Shown here: in pieces, positions 42,289 to 51,036 of the stretch
Numbering within the stretch: position 1 is the stretch's first letter
How the letters are laid out: each line of letters begins with the position of its first letter
Source of the DNA: Luteibacter pinisoli
GTDB taxonomy: Bacteria; Pseudomonadota; Gammaproteobacteria; Xanthomonadales; Rhodanobacteraceae
Direction of reading: 5' to 3'
Assembly (NCBI RefSeq): GCF_006385595.1
Contig: NZ_CP041046.1
Span: 744,001-808,000, forward strand
DNA: 64,000 nucleotides
Notes under the pieces: model-generated
The model's input: only the letters and a program-made list of their open reading frames with translations
Databases searched by the model: none
Told to the model about the DNA's origin: nothing
Position numbers and translations under genes: made by a program

Positions 42289-43485
42289 CGCAGCGCGAAC
42301 CACGTAGAGCGTATCCATGCGTGGGACCGGCCGGGTCAGGCCAGTGACCAGGCGTGCGACGTGACCACGGCGTACCCATGTCTGCCCTTGCAGCCAGACC
42401 TGCGTGCGCAGCATATCCGCGCGCTCCTCGCGGCTTTCCGTGGTGGGGCGTACGCGATTCACGAGCAGGCGGCTGATGTCGCCAGCCGTACGTGCCCACT
42501 CGGCACCCGGCAGCAGGTTCAGCCACAGGTTGGAGCACGACACGCGAGTGATCGTCTGCCGACGTGCGGCGAGCCGCAGCAGGCGCGGACAGTCGCGCCG
42601 GGTTCGCTCGAGCACCGCGCGTGGTACGCTGCCGGGGAAATAGCGCGCGACAAGGCGCAGCGGCGGCCATGCCCACCACGGTGGCTCCGTGCCTTCCCAC
42701 AGCGTGTTCCATGCCTCGCGCGGCATGCGCCGGGCGAGCTGGGCGATATCGTGCAGATGGAGCAGGCGCAGGCTGCGGCCGCAGATGTTACCCGCCGCAT
42801 GCAGCAGCAGGTGCGCCATCAGCGCGCCCGTGGAAGGGTAGGGCTGGATGCCGGGTGCGGCGTCCTCGGGCCAGACGCTATCGGTGATGTCGACTGTACG
42901 GATCGGCAGGCGTTCGTGGATCCGCGTGTGCACTTCGATGTTCACCGGCGTATCGCGGTGTTCCCCCAGCCCGCGCACGGCCATGCCGCCGTGGGGCTTG
43001 AACACGCGGTGCTTCCATTGACGGAAGGATTCCTCGTAGCCCATTTCTTCAAGCAAGGCCTGCACGACGGGCAGGTCACGCGGGCGCACCAGCAGGTCGA
43101 TGTCGGCCATCGGCCGCTCACCCGCGATATAGAGCCCCAGCGCGTGCAGGGCGGATCCTTTCAGCGCGACGAGGGGCAGCGCCATGCGCCGCGCACGGGC
43201 GTCCATCTGCGCGAGGAGGCCGGCGATGCGTTGCTGGCGGATTTCCACGTGTTCGCGCTGGCTGGCCAGGAAATCCTGCCAGCCCGGCGGTGCCCACGTG
43301 GAGAATCCCGCAAGCAGCGGCGATACGCCATGGGCCACGGCGGCCGCACCGGCCAGCCGCCATTCCAGTTCACTCCATGCCGGCTGCGTCGTGCCGGAGG
43401 TGCCATGGGCGAGTTCCGTGGCCAGCGCCTCGGTGGTGAGTGCCAGGCCGCGTTTCAGTTCCGGCAGGGGCGGCAGCATGCTCAT
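42271..43485 (-). CDS. PF14907-type nucleotidyltransferase-like protein
   Basis: A 404-residue protein with a nucleotidyltransferase core near residues 105-135: LVALKGSALHAL, then RPMADIDLLV with the DxD pair Asp128 and Asp130. This matches the uncharacterised nucleotidyltransferase family PF14907, seen in lasso-peptide-type and exopolysaccharide clusters beside HPr-kinase-like proteins. It could nucleotidylate a peptide, sugar or lipid. The start at 43485 overlaps the stop of the upstream radical SAM gene (ATGA). Confidence 0.78.
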   Translation of the reverse strand: MSMLPPLPELKRGLALTTEALATELAHGTSGTTQPAWSELEWRLAGAAAVAHGVSPLLAGFSTWAPPGWQDFLASQREHVEIRQQRIAGLLAQMDARARRMALPLVALKGSALHALGLYIAGERPMADIDLLVRPRDLPVVQALLEEMGYEESFRQWKHRVFKPHGGMAVRGLGEHRDTPVNIEVHTRIHERLPIRTVDITDSVWPEDAAPGIQPYPSTGALMAHLLLHAAGNICGRSLRLLHLHDIAQLARRMPREAWNTLWEGTEPPWWAWPPLRLVARYFPGSVPRAVLERTRRDCPRLLRLAARRQTITRVSCSNLWLNLLPGAEWARTAGDISRLLVNRVRPTTESREERADMLRTQVWLQGQTWVRRGHVARLVTGLTRPVPRMDTLYVVRAALGELA

Positions 43486-44918
43486 GCCCCGGTGGCGAGC
43501 CGCGCCCACGCAGCCTGCGTCGGCTCGGCATTGCGGTGCTGGTGTTCGCGCGCCACCAGCGCCGTCCAGTCCGCATCCAGCGCGTGGCCGGGTGCGGTGA
43601 CTTCGCGATGCAGCAGGTCACGCACTTCGCGATAGAACGCCGTGTCGTAGGCGCCGCGGAACATCATCGCCAGGTCGTTGCTTTCATCCCAATGCGTCTT
43701 CTGGCCAAGCTGTGCACGCACTTCTTCAAAGAACTTCGTGCCCGGCAGCGGATACGACACGCTGACGCCGATATCGTCGGGCGCGGCGGCCTGCACCAGC
43801 GCCCGCGTGGCGAGTACATCGTCGAGCTCTTCGCCGAGGTAGCCGAGCTGGATGAAGAACCCAACGCGAATGCCCCGCGCACCCAGCCGCTCGCGCGCCG
43901 TGATCAGGTCGGGCACCTTGGTGCCCTTGGTCATGCGGTCCAGCACGCGCTGGCTGCCGCTCTCCGCGCCGATCCACGCTTCGACGCAGCCCGCCGCGGC
44001 CAAAGCCGTCGCCATGCGCTCGCTGGAAAGGTCCGCGCGGGTCTGGATCATGAAAGGCACCGAGCCGCCGTTGGCCTGCAGCTCGCTCGCCAGCGCGCTC
44101 ACCCAGTCCACGTGGAAGCCGAAGATGTCGTCGGCCATCCAGATGTGGTCCGGCGCGTAGGTCTGTTTCAGGAAGCTCATCTCGGCCGCGACTTCCTGCG
44201 GTGGTCGCTGGTTGTAGTGATTGCCCCAGATGGGCTTCGCGCACCAGTTGCAGCGGAACGGGCAGCCCCGCGACGCGGCCATGTTCAGGCTGAAATAGCC
44301 GTGGCGCTCCATCCACACCGCGCGATAACGCGGCATGTCGACGAGGTCCCACGCGGGCAGGCCGGCAATGCGCGGATCGGGCGGCACGACGCCGAGGCGG
44401 GTGACCCGCGTGCCCACCGGTGAACGGGTGGCAATGCCCGGCAGGCCATCCGTCCACGCCTCCACGTCCATGTGTGGATCGCGGTCGAGGCGGTTGGCCA
44501 GTTCCATCAGCGCGGCGATGCCTTCGCCGGTGAGGACGGCATCGGCACCGGCGGCGAGGAACGCTTCCGGATGGTCGGAGGCATCCGAGCCGGCCACGAG
44601 CACGCGGGCGCCGGTGGCCTTCGCTTCGCTGATCATCCGGCACGCGGCCTCGCGCATGTTGCCCAGGCACATCTTGGTCAGGAAGTTGAAGTTGTCTTCG
44701 TAGAAGACGACCAGTTCGGGACGCTGCGCATGCAGCAGGGGCGCGAAATCCTCCACGCCCTCGGCCAGCATCGCATCGAACAGGCCCACGGCGTGGTCCA
44801 TGCGCCGCAGCAATGCCGCAACCTGCAGGGTGGCCAGCGGCGGGTACGGCTTGCCGCGCTCCCACTGCTTGCGGTCGTAGCGCAGGAAGTAGGAGTGGCC
44901 GACCAGGATATTCAGCAT
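43482..44918 (-). CDS. Cobalamin-binding-type radical SAM enzyme (second)
   Basis: A 478-residue protein with an N-terminal B12-like domain (residues 1-150; PYPPLATLQVAALLRRMDH, GSDASDHPEAFLAAGADAVLTGEG) and a radical SAM motif C219-x3-C223-x2-C226 (CPFRCNWC). It is more like the bacteriochlorophyll/hopanoid-type B12 radical SAM group than the copy at 38525. It is coupled to the nucleotidyltransferase and divergent from the kinase-like gene at 45051. The substrate is unknown. Confidence 0.85.
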   Translation of the reverse strand: MLNILVGHSYFLRYDRKQWERGKPYPPLATLQVAALLRRMDHAVGLFDAMLAEGVEDFAPLLHAQRPELVVFYEDNFNFLTKMCLGNMREAACRMISEAKATGARVLVAGSDASDHPEAFLAAGADAVLTGEGIAALMELANRLDRDPHMDVEAWTDGLPGIATRSPVGTRVTRLGVVPPDPRIAGLPAWDLVDMPRYRAVWMERHGYFSLNMAASRGCPFRCNWCAKPIWGNHYNQRPPQEVAAEMSFLKQTYAPDHIWMADDIFGFHVDWVSALASELQANGGSVPFMIQTRADLSSERMATALAAAGCVEAWIGAESGSQRVLDRMTKGTKVPDLITARERLGARGIRVGFFIQLGYLGEELDDVLATRALVQAAAPDDIGVSVSYPLPGTKFFEEVRAQLGQKTHWDESNDLAMMFRGAYDTAFYREVRDLLHREVTAPGHALDADWTALVAREHQHRNAEPTQAAWARLATGA

Positions 44919-44957
44919 GGGTGGAACGCCTTTCGCGTCATGCGGGTTAGCCGTGAG

Positions 44958-44976
44958 TGCCCCCCTGCCGGGGGCA
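44958..44976. promoter_or_regulatory. Inverted repeat between divergent genes
   Basis: TGCCCCC (44958-44964) and GGGGGCA (44970-44976) flank 5 bases in the 132-base gap between the radical SAM gene and the kinase-like gene. It may be an operator serving both promoters; no -10 or -35 is clear. Confidence 0.35.
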
Positions 44977-45050
44977 GGTTGCGACCCCGGCAGGCACAAC
45001 CTTCCGCCCTGGGCCGGGCACCTACGGCGGTTACCCCGGCGACCGCGACG

Positions 45051-46085
45051 ATGGCCATGACCGACCTTTCCGCTGCACACGAGTTCGCCGCCGATCCCTT
45101 TGGCGAGCGGATGCGCCTGCCGTACGCGCGCAGCTGGCCGGTGCTTGGCGCCTCGTTCGTCTTCGCCAGCAACAGCGACGCGCTGCTCGCCCTGGCGGCG
45201 GCCGCGTACGACAACCTGCCGGCGCACCGCCTGGGCGCGGTGCCCCCGGTCTTCCAGGTCGAGTTGCGCCTCGTCCCCGCCGTGGGCGGCCCATCGGGTG
45301 AACCGCCACCGGTGCGCACCTCGTCGGGTGGCGGCCTGGTCATGGGCATGGTGGATGCGGCGAACCACGTCATCGTCTCGCCGGCGCAGCGACGCGCCGT
45401 GGTCACAGTGTCCGAAGACCGCCTGGCGTACCCCTACCACGTGCGTTACGAGCTGATCGAGTTCGCGGTGTACCTGCTCGCCGCACGCGGCCAGGAACTG
45501 GTGTCACTGCACGCGGCCTGCATCGGCGGTGAAGGCCGCGGCGTGCTGCTGCTGGGGCCGTCCGGCGCCGGCAAGTCCACGCTCACGTTGCAGGCGGCGC
45601 TGGACGGCTACGACGTGATGGCCGAAGACGGCGTCTTCGTCGATCCGAAGCGCATGCGTGCCACGGGCGTGCCGAACTACCTGCATGTGACGGAGCAGAG
45701 CCTGCCCTGGCTCGAACCCGCCGCGCGGCGAAGCGTCATGGCATCGCCGCGCATCCGCCGGCGCAGTGGCGTGGAGAAGTTCGAAATTGACCTGCGCAAG
45801 GAGGGCAGCGGCATGCGCCCCGCGCCGGAGCCCTTCGACATCGTGGCCACGGTGTTGCTGTCACCCCAGCGCAGCGATGGGCCCTTGCTTGAGCCGCTGA
45901 CGCGCGACGAGGCCATCGTCCGCCTCGCCAGCGACCAACCCTACGCGGCACGCCAGCCCGGCTGGCGGCGCTTCATCGACAACGCGTTGCACCGAGGCGT
46001 GTGGGTGCTGCGACGCGGGGCCGATCCGCGTGCCACGCTGGATGCGCTGGCACCCTGGCTGACCCTGCAGGAAGCGGTGGGCTAG
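45051..46085 (+). CDS. HPr-kinase-like protein (HprK-related)
   Basis: A 344-residue protein whose C-terminal half is HPr kinase/phosphorylase-like: LVSLHAACIGGEGRGVLLLGPSGAGKS with the P-loop at residues 169-176, followed by AEDGVFVDP. The N-terminal 140 residues are the kinase-A-type domain of such proteins. There is no HPr or PTS gene here. HprK-related kinases in RiPP loci phosphorylate a serine of the precursor peptide; in polysaccharide loci their target is unknown. ATG 45051 or 45057 can serve as start. Confidence 0.78.
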   Translation: MAMTDLSAAHEFAADPFGERMRLPYARSWPVLGASFVFASNSDALLALAAAAYDNLPAHRLGAVPPVFQVELRLVPAVGGPSGEPPPVRTSSGGGLVMGMVDAANHVIVSPAQRRAVVTVSEDRLAYPYHVRYELIEFAVYLLAARGQELVSLHAACIGGEGRGVLLLGPSGAGKSTLTLQAALDGYDVMAEDGVFVDPKRMRATGVPNYLHVTEQSLPWLEPAARRSVMASPRIRRRSGVEKFEIDLRKEGSGMRPAPEPFDIVATVLLSPQRSDGPLLEPLTRDEAIVRLASDQPYAARQPGWRRFIDNALHRGVWVLRRGADPRATLDALAPWLTLQEAVG

Positions 46086-46087
46086 GC

Positions 46088-47770
46088 GTGCGCCTGCCAT
46101 CGGCATGGCGTGACCTGCTGGCGCTGATGCCGCGCGCGGAGCGTGCGTCGCTGTTGCTCTATGCGTTGCTGTCCGTGGGCGCGGCGGTGAGTGGCAGTGT
46201 CTCGGCGGTGTTGCTCGTGCCCCTGGTGCAGCCGGGGCATGCGGTACCCCTGGCAAGCCATGACATCACGACGAACGCGGCGTGGTTTGCCCTTAGCGGC
46301 GTGGCCTTCGCGGTGCTGCGCTGGCAGGCCGCGCGACTCGGCGCCGCGCAGGTGGCGCGCTTCGCGGTGCGCGTGCGCGGTGACGTGCATGGCCACCTGC
46401 TCGACGTGCCGCTGGCGGCGCTGGCCGATGCCAGCTCGGCGGAAATCGCCAACGTGCTCACCTATAACGGCGAGATCCTCGTGCAGGGCTTCAGCGCCCT
46501 GCAGCAACTGGCGGTCGCCTTGCTGACCTCGCTGGTCAGCATCGCCTTCGCGTTCTGGATTTCGCCGGTGCTGATGCTCGCCATTCCCCTCCTGCTGTGC
46601 GCGATCGTCATCACCTCGCGCGTCACGGGGCGTGAGCAGGCCGAGGTCAGTCGTCGTTACGTCGCCGACATGACGGGCCTGTTCTGGCACAGCGAGGACT
46701 TTCCGCGCCGGCTTCGCCACGTGCGTTCGTTTGGGCGCGAAGCCGCGGAGCGCGCAAGTTACGGCGAGGTCTCCGAGCGGCTGGGCCAGGGCTATCGCCG
46801 CCAGCTCGAACTCGTGGCGTCCAGCCGCCTCGTGCTGGAAGCAGGCGCCGCGTTGGGTATCGCGGCGATGTTCCTTCTCGCCGACCGCTGGCGTGGCGTC
46901 GACGGCACGGCGCTCATCGCCGTGGGCTTGCTGCTCGGCCGGCTGCTGCCGTATCTCGTATCGACGCGGCAGGGCTTCCAGCAGCTGCGTTCCGCGCAGC
47001 CCGCCCTGGCCCTGTGGCAGCGCTATGTCGCGCTCGCCCCGGGCCCTCGTCCGCGTGTCGCGACCGCACCCCAGGGTGACGTACGGATTGAACACCTCCG
47101 CGTCCGTCCGCCGCGCGAGGGCATCACGCTGGAAGGGCTGCACCTGCGTCCCGGCGAACTGGTGCTCATCAGCGGCGAATCGGGCATCGGCAAGAGTAGC
47201 CTCGTCGATGTGCTGGCCGGCATGTCGACGCCCGAATCGTTCGTGGCCAGCGATGGCGGTGTACCGATGGATTTCCCGGCGTGGCGCGCCCGCGTGGCCC
47301 GCGGTGCCTACGTGAGCCAGGGCGTGCGCCCGTGGCAGCGTACGGTGCGCGAGGTGCTTGCCTGGGCCGACCCGGACGCCACCGAAGCGACGTTGCATGA
47401 AGCCCTGCGCAGCGTCGGCCTGGACCGGCGCGTGGACGCTTCGCCCCACGGCCTGGACCTGGCCGTGCACGGCGCCGACAGCCGCCTGTCCGGCGGCGAG
47501 CTGCAACGGCTGATGCTTGCCCAGGTGATCCTGCGCCGCCCGGTGCTGGCGGTGCTCGACGAAGCCACCAGTGCGCTGGATGCGGCCGCCGAGCTGGCGG
47601 TGCTGCAGGCCGTGAAGGCCAGCCTGCCGGGCGCGATGCTCGTGGTGGTCTCGCACCGCGACGCGGTGGCCACGCTGGCCGACGTCCGCGTGAAGGTGGA
47701 GGGGGATCGGGCGATGGTGGAGGTGTTCCCTCCCATTCGGACTATTGTTCCTTCGCGCTGGCAGGCCTAA
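46088..47770 (+). CDS. ABC exporter, fused membrane and ATPase domains
   Basis: A 560-residue half-transporter: six-helix membrane domain (about residues 20-315) and an ATPase domain with Walker A GESGIGKSS near residue 364, signature LSGGE near residue 467, Walker B AVLDEATSALD and switch His in VVSHRD. It lacks a C39 peptidase domain. It starts GTG two bases after the kinase-like stop, so the two are made together. It likely exports the small molecule or peptide handled by this module. Confidence 0.85.
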   Translation: MRLPSAWRDLLALMPRAERASLLLYALLSVGAAVSGSVSAVLLVPLVQPGHAVPLASHDITTNAAWFALSGVAFAVLRWQAARLGAAQVARFAVRVRGDVHGHLLDVPLAALADASSAEIANVLTYNGEILVQGFSALQQLAVALLTSLVSIAFAFWISPVLMLAIPLLLCAIVITSRVTGREQAEVSRRYVADMTGLFWHSEDFPRRLRHVRSFGREAAERASYGEVSERLGQGYRRQLELVASSRLVLEAGAALGIAAMFLLADRWRGVDGTALIAVGLLLGRLLPYLVSTRQGFQQLRSAQPALALWQRYVALAPGPRPRVATAPQGDVRIEHLRVRPPREGITLEGLHLRPGELVLISGESGIGKSSLVDVLAGMSTPESFVASDGGVPMDFPAWRARVARGAYVSQGVRPWQRTVREVLAWADPDATEATLHEALRSVGLDRRVDASPHGLDLAVHGADSRLSGGELQRLMLAQVILRRPVLAVLDEATSALDAAAELAVLQAVKASLPGAMLVVVSHRDAVATLADVRVKVEGDRAMVEVFPPIRTIVPSRWQA

Positions 47771-47804
47771 CGTCGATGCTGACGACAGCGGGGGGACCGC
47801 CGAT

Positions 47805-48005
47805 ATGCCAGCCAGGCGCACGATCCGACCATTCCTTGCCGGGCTTGCGCTCGCGGCGGCCTGTGCCAGCGCCGGTGGCACAGGCCAGCCCTCGTTCGAA
47901 AGCGTTGCAGCGCATCATCGCCCGGACCCCTGGCATAGCGACCCGTGTGGCCCGTACCGGCCTATCGCGGGGATCTGCCGCATGCTGCGCCCGGTTCGCG
48001 GTTAA
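47805..48005 (+). CDS. Small secreted peptide of unknown function, 66 aa
   Basis: A short frame with high-GC third positions, beginning MPARRTIRPFLAGLALAAAC, which reads as a signal or lipoprotein-type leader (Cys20), followed by ASAGGTGQPSFES and a His-, Pro- and Cys-containing tail (DPCGPYRPIAGICRMLRP). I do not recognise it. It lies 34 bases after the ABC exporter on the same strand, with no clear ribosome site, and could be an exported substrate of that system or simply a small lipoprotein. Another frame over the same bases looks less like protein. Confidence 0.45.
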   Translation: MPARRTIRPFLAGLALAAACASAGGTGQPSFESVAAHHRPDPWHSDPCGPYRPIAGICRMLRPVRG

Positions 48006-48050
48006 GCCTCCTTCTGGGCTAGGCTAGGGCCCCGCCACCTGGGGAATCCT

Positions 48051-48695
48051 ATGCGCTGCCTGTTTGCCGTCGCAACGCTGTCCATGCTTGCCGCTTCCCC
48101 CGTGTTCGCCAGCCGTGTCGCCATCGAGGTGGTGGACCCCGCGGGCAAACCGATCCCGGATGCCGTGGTGACGCTGGCGCCGAACGCGGGCACGCCATCG
48201 CGGACGACGGTGCCGGAAACGCGCTACGTCGACCAGAAAGACGAGACCTTCATCCCATATGTCACCGCCCTGCGCGTGGGCGATCGCGTGGTGTTTCGCA
48301 ACAGCGACATCACGCGCCATCACGTCTACTCGTTCTCGGCGCTGGAAAAATTCGAATACATGCTGGCCCCGGGCGAAAGCTCGGCGCCGCTGGAAATGAA
48401 GCATGCCGGCAACGCGGCCGTGGGCTGCAACATCCACGACTACATGCTGACGTATCTCTACGTGACGAAGGATCCGGAGATGGCGGTGACCGACGCGAAG
48501 GGCAGGGCAACCCTCGATGGCCTCGCGGCGGGGCAATACACCGCGCATGCCTGGCATCCGCAGCTGCGGCCCGGCATCACGTTGCCGATCCAGGGCGTGA
48601 CGCTGGTGGAAGGCACGCCGGGCACGCTTCGCTTTGTCCTCGCGCTGTTGCCCAATCCGCGCGGGCCGATGGATCGCGAGCACATCGGGTACTGA
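48051..48695 (+). CDS. Periplasmic cupredoxin-like protein
   Basis: A 214-residue precursor with a signal peptide (to about Ala20), a plastocyanin-like fold and likely type 1 copper ligands His91 (ITRHHVYSFS), Cys126 and His129 (VGCNIHD) and Met132 (YML). Homologues are often labelled methylamine utilisation protein. It may sense or bind copper or carry electrons in the periplasm. Seven bases separate it from the EAL-protein gene, with which it forms an operon. Confidence 0.82.
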   Translation: MRCLFAVATLSMLAASPVFASRVAIEVVDPAGKPIPDAVVTLAPNAGTPSRTTVPETRYVDQKDETFIPYVTALRVGDRVVFRNSDITRHHVYSFSALEKFEYMLAPGESSAPLEMKHAGNAAVGCNIHDYMLTYLYVTKDPEMAVTDAKGRATLDGLAAGQYTAHAWHPQLRPGITLPIQGVTLVEGTPGTLRFVLALLPNPRGPMDREHIGY

Positions 48696-48702
48696 GCTGC
48701 CC

Positions 48703-51036
48703 ATGCGCACGCCCGGCTTCCGCACGCGGCTGGCGCTGTTTTTCGTCGCCACGCTCATTGTCGTCCAGGGCATCACCGCCATCCTGGGCTACACCGTCGC
48801 GCGCCGCGAACTGGTCAAGGAGGGCGGACGCCAGCTCGCCGCCAATGCGCACGCCTTCGTCGCCCAGATGAACGACCTCTCGGCCAGCGTGGCCAGTGGC
48901 GTGCAGATCATGTCACTCGATTACGGCCTGCGTTCCGCCATCGCCGCCAGTGACCGTGACACGATCCTCTCCGTGCTACGCAACCACGGCCGCCGCGTCG
49001 GCGCCTCGCGCATGCAGTTGCTGCACCTGGATGGCAGCGTGCAGGTCGACACCGCCGGTACCAATGAAGGCCGGCCCTTCGCATGGCCCGACCTGCTGGC
49101 CCGCGCGTACGACGAGCGCACCGCAGCCGTCGCGGTGGCGGGCGGCAAGGCCTCGTGGGTCGTGGTGGTGCCGATCTATGCGCCGCAGCCGGTCGGCCTC
49201 GTGGTCGCCAGCATTCCCGTGGACGATGCGCTGATCGCGCACATGCAGCAGCTCTCCGCGCTGCCGCGTGACGTCGAGCTGGCGACGCCGGTGAAGGGCG
49301 GTTACGCGGTGATGGCGCGAGGCACGTCCCATTCCGAGCTCACGGCGCAGTTCCAGGGTGGCAACCCGCTGCCCTCCGAACCGCGGCTCACCCAGATCGC
49401 CGGGCGCGAATACCTCGTCCTGGCCCAGCCCCTCACCCAGCCGCGCGGTGGCGGCGCGGTGTATGCGGTGCTCGGCTACTCGCTCGACGACGCGTTGCAG
49501 CCGTTCCAGCCGGTGTGGAACGCGTGGCTGGCGCTGCTCCTGCTCGCCCTCGTCGCCGGTTTCCTGGTCGCGTGGCTGGTCGCCCGCGGTGTCTCCCGGC
49601 CGGTCGAGGCGCTGGCGGAATCGGCGCGACGCATCGCCGGCGGCGACTATCACGACGCCCCCGACGTGCGCCGCAACGATGAAATCGGCGAGCTGGCCAA
49701 CGCCTTCCGCACCATGGGCGACGCGGTGCGCGAGCGCGAGCACCGAATCCGCCATCAGGCCCTGCACGACGAGGTCACCGGCCTGCCCAATCGCGCCGCG
49801 ATGGAAGATGCCATCGACGGCGACCTTGCCGGTTCGCCGGGTGAACATGGTGCCTTGCTCATCGTCGGCGTCACGCGCCTTCCCGACATCGTGAAAACCG
49901 TGGGTCACGCGCTGGCCGACCGGCTCATGCGCGACGCCGGCCAGCGGCTGTGCCATGTCGCCGGCCAGCACTTCGTCGGCCGCGCGACGGACACCCAGTT
50001 CGCGGTGTGGCTGAGCGGTGCGGACCGTGCCGAGGCGATCGCCGCCGCCTTCCGCATGGTCGACGCGCTGGGCCACCCCTATCAGGAGGCTGACGTCAGC
50101 ATGGACATGGGGGCGGCGGTCGGCATCGCCCTGGCGCCGGCGCATGGTGAGCGCGCCGCGCCGCTGCTGCGCCGCGCGGAGGTCGCCGAGTTCGCCGCGC
50201 TCAAGTCCACCCGTGGCGTCGACGTCTACGACCCGCAGTCCGACCCGCACCGTCCCGAGCGCCTGGCCCTGATGAGCGAGCTGCGCGCCGCCATCGACGC
50301 GGACGCGCTGGAATTGTGGTTCCAGCCCAAGCTGCACCTGGCCGACGGCCGCGTCCACGCCGCCGAGGCGCTGGTCCGCTGGCACCGTCCGGGCCGCGGC
50401 ATGGTCCCGCCCGAGCAGTTCATCGCGGTGGCGGAAGAAACCGGCAACATCGGCCGGCTCACCCGCTGGGTGCTCGCCCACGGCATCGCCCATGCGGCGG
50501 AGCTGGCCCACGCCGGCTATGGCGTGCGGGTGTCGTTGAACCTCTCGGCCCGCGACATCGGCGATCCCGGCCTGCCCGACCGGGTGGCCGAGCTGCTGCA
50601 GGCGCACGGGGTGCCCGCGTCAGCGATTGCCCTGGAGGTGACCGAGAGCGCGGTGATCGGCGAACCGGAGGCTGCGCTTCAAGTCCTGCGCCGGCTAGCC
50701 GATATGGGTATTGAGATGGCGATCGATGATTTCGGCGTCGGCCAGACCTCGTTCGCTTACCTTCGCCGCCTTCCCGTCAAAGAACTGAAGATCGACAAGA
50801 TGTTCGTCCAGCACCTCGCCCATGACCCCACCGACCGGACCATCGTGCGTTCGCTGGTGGAGCTCGGCCATCGCCTGGGTTACCGGGTGACCGCCGAAGG
50901 GGCGGAGGATGCGGAGACCGTGGCCTTCCTCGGCGACGTGGGCTGCGATGACGTCCAGGGCTACCACGTGGGCCGCCCGACGGACTTCGCGTCTTTCGTG
51001 GCGCACCTGAGTACGCGCGAATCGGGTGGGGCGTGA
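48703..51036 (+). CDS. Membrane c-di-GMP phosphodiesterase: sensor, HAMP, degenerate GGDEF, EAL
   Basis: A 777-residue protein: helix near 10-30, periplasmic sensor to about 270, second helix, HAMP (VSRPVEALAESARRIAGGDY), a GGDEF domain and an EAL domain. The GGDEF site reads ATDTQF (in GRATDTQFAVWL), so cyclase activity is lost. The EAL domain keeps EALVRW, NLSARDI, VTESA, IDDFGVGQTS and AEGAED, so hydrolysis of cyclic di-GMP is expected. It is coupled to a cupredoxin before and a porin after. Confidence 0.9.
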   Translation: MRTPGFRTRLALFFVATLIVVQGITAILGYTVARRELVKEGGRQLAANAHAFVAQMNDLSASVASGVQIMSLDYGLRSAIAASDRDTILSVLRNHGRRVGASRMQLLHLDGSVQVDTAGTNEGRPFAWPDLLARAYDERTAAVAVAGGKASWVVVVPIYAPQPVGLVVASIPVDDALIAHMQQLSALPRDVELATPVKGGYAVMARGTSHSELTAQFQGGNPLPSEPRLTQIAGREYLVLAQPLTQPRGGGAVYAVLGYSLDDALQPFQPVWNAWLALLLLALVAGFLVAWLVARGVSRPVEALAESARRIAGGDYHDAPDVRRNDEIGELANAFRTMGDAVREREHRIRHQALHDEVTGLPNRAAMEDAIDGDLAGSPGEHGALLIVGVTRLPDIVKTVGHALADRLMRDAGQRLCHVAGQHFVGRATDTQFAVWLSGADRAEAIAAAFRMVDALGHPYQEADVSMDMGAAVGIALAPAHGERAAPLLRRAEVAEFAALKSTRGVDVYDPQSDPHRPERLALMSELRAAIDADALELWFQPKLHLADGRVHAAEALVRWHRPGRGMVPPEQFIAVAEETGNIGRLTRWVLAHGIAHAAELAHAGYGVRVSLNLSARDIGDPGLPDRVAELLQAHGVPASAIALEVTESAVIGEPEAALQVLRRLADMGIEMAIDDFGVGQTSFAYLRRLPVKELKIDKMFVQHLAHDPTDRTIVRSLVELGHRLGYRVTAEGAEDAETVAFLGDVGCDDVQGYHVGRPTDFASFVAHLSTRESGGA

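Noticed and set aside
43440..44423. A 327-codon plus-strand frame over the radical SAM gene
   Set aside because: Opposite to a gene with an intact CxxxCxxC motif and B12-like domain; no domain of its own.
45051..46085. The kinase-like gene as a true HPr kinase of the PTS
   Set aside because: No HPr, EI or EIIA gene lies near, and the N-terminal domain and partners fit the HprK-related group of RiPP or polysaccharide loci.
42271..47770. A complete lasso-peptide cluster
   Set aside because: No asparagine-synthase-like cyclase, PqqD-like recognition protein, B2 protease or convincing precursor was found nearby.
49000..50600. A long minus-strand frame opposite the EAL-protein gene
   Set aside because: It mirrors a gene with intact EAL motifs and has a composition typical of antisense frames in GC-rich DNA.
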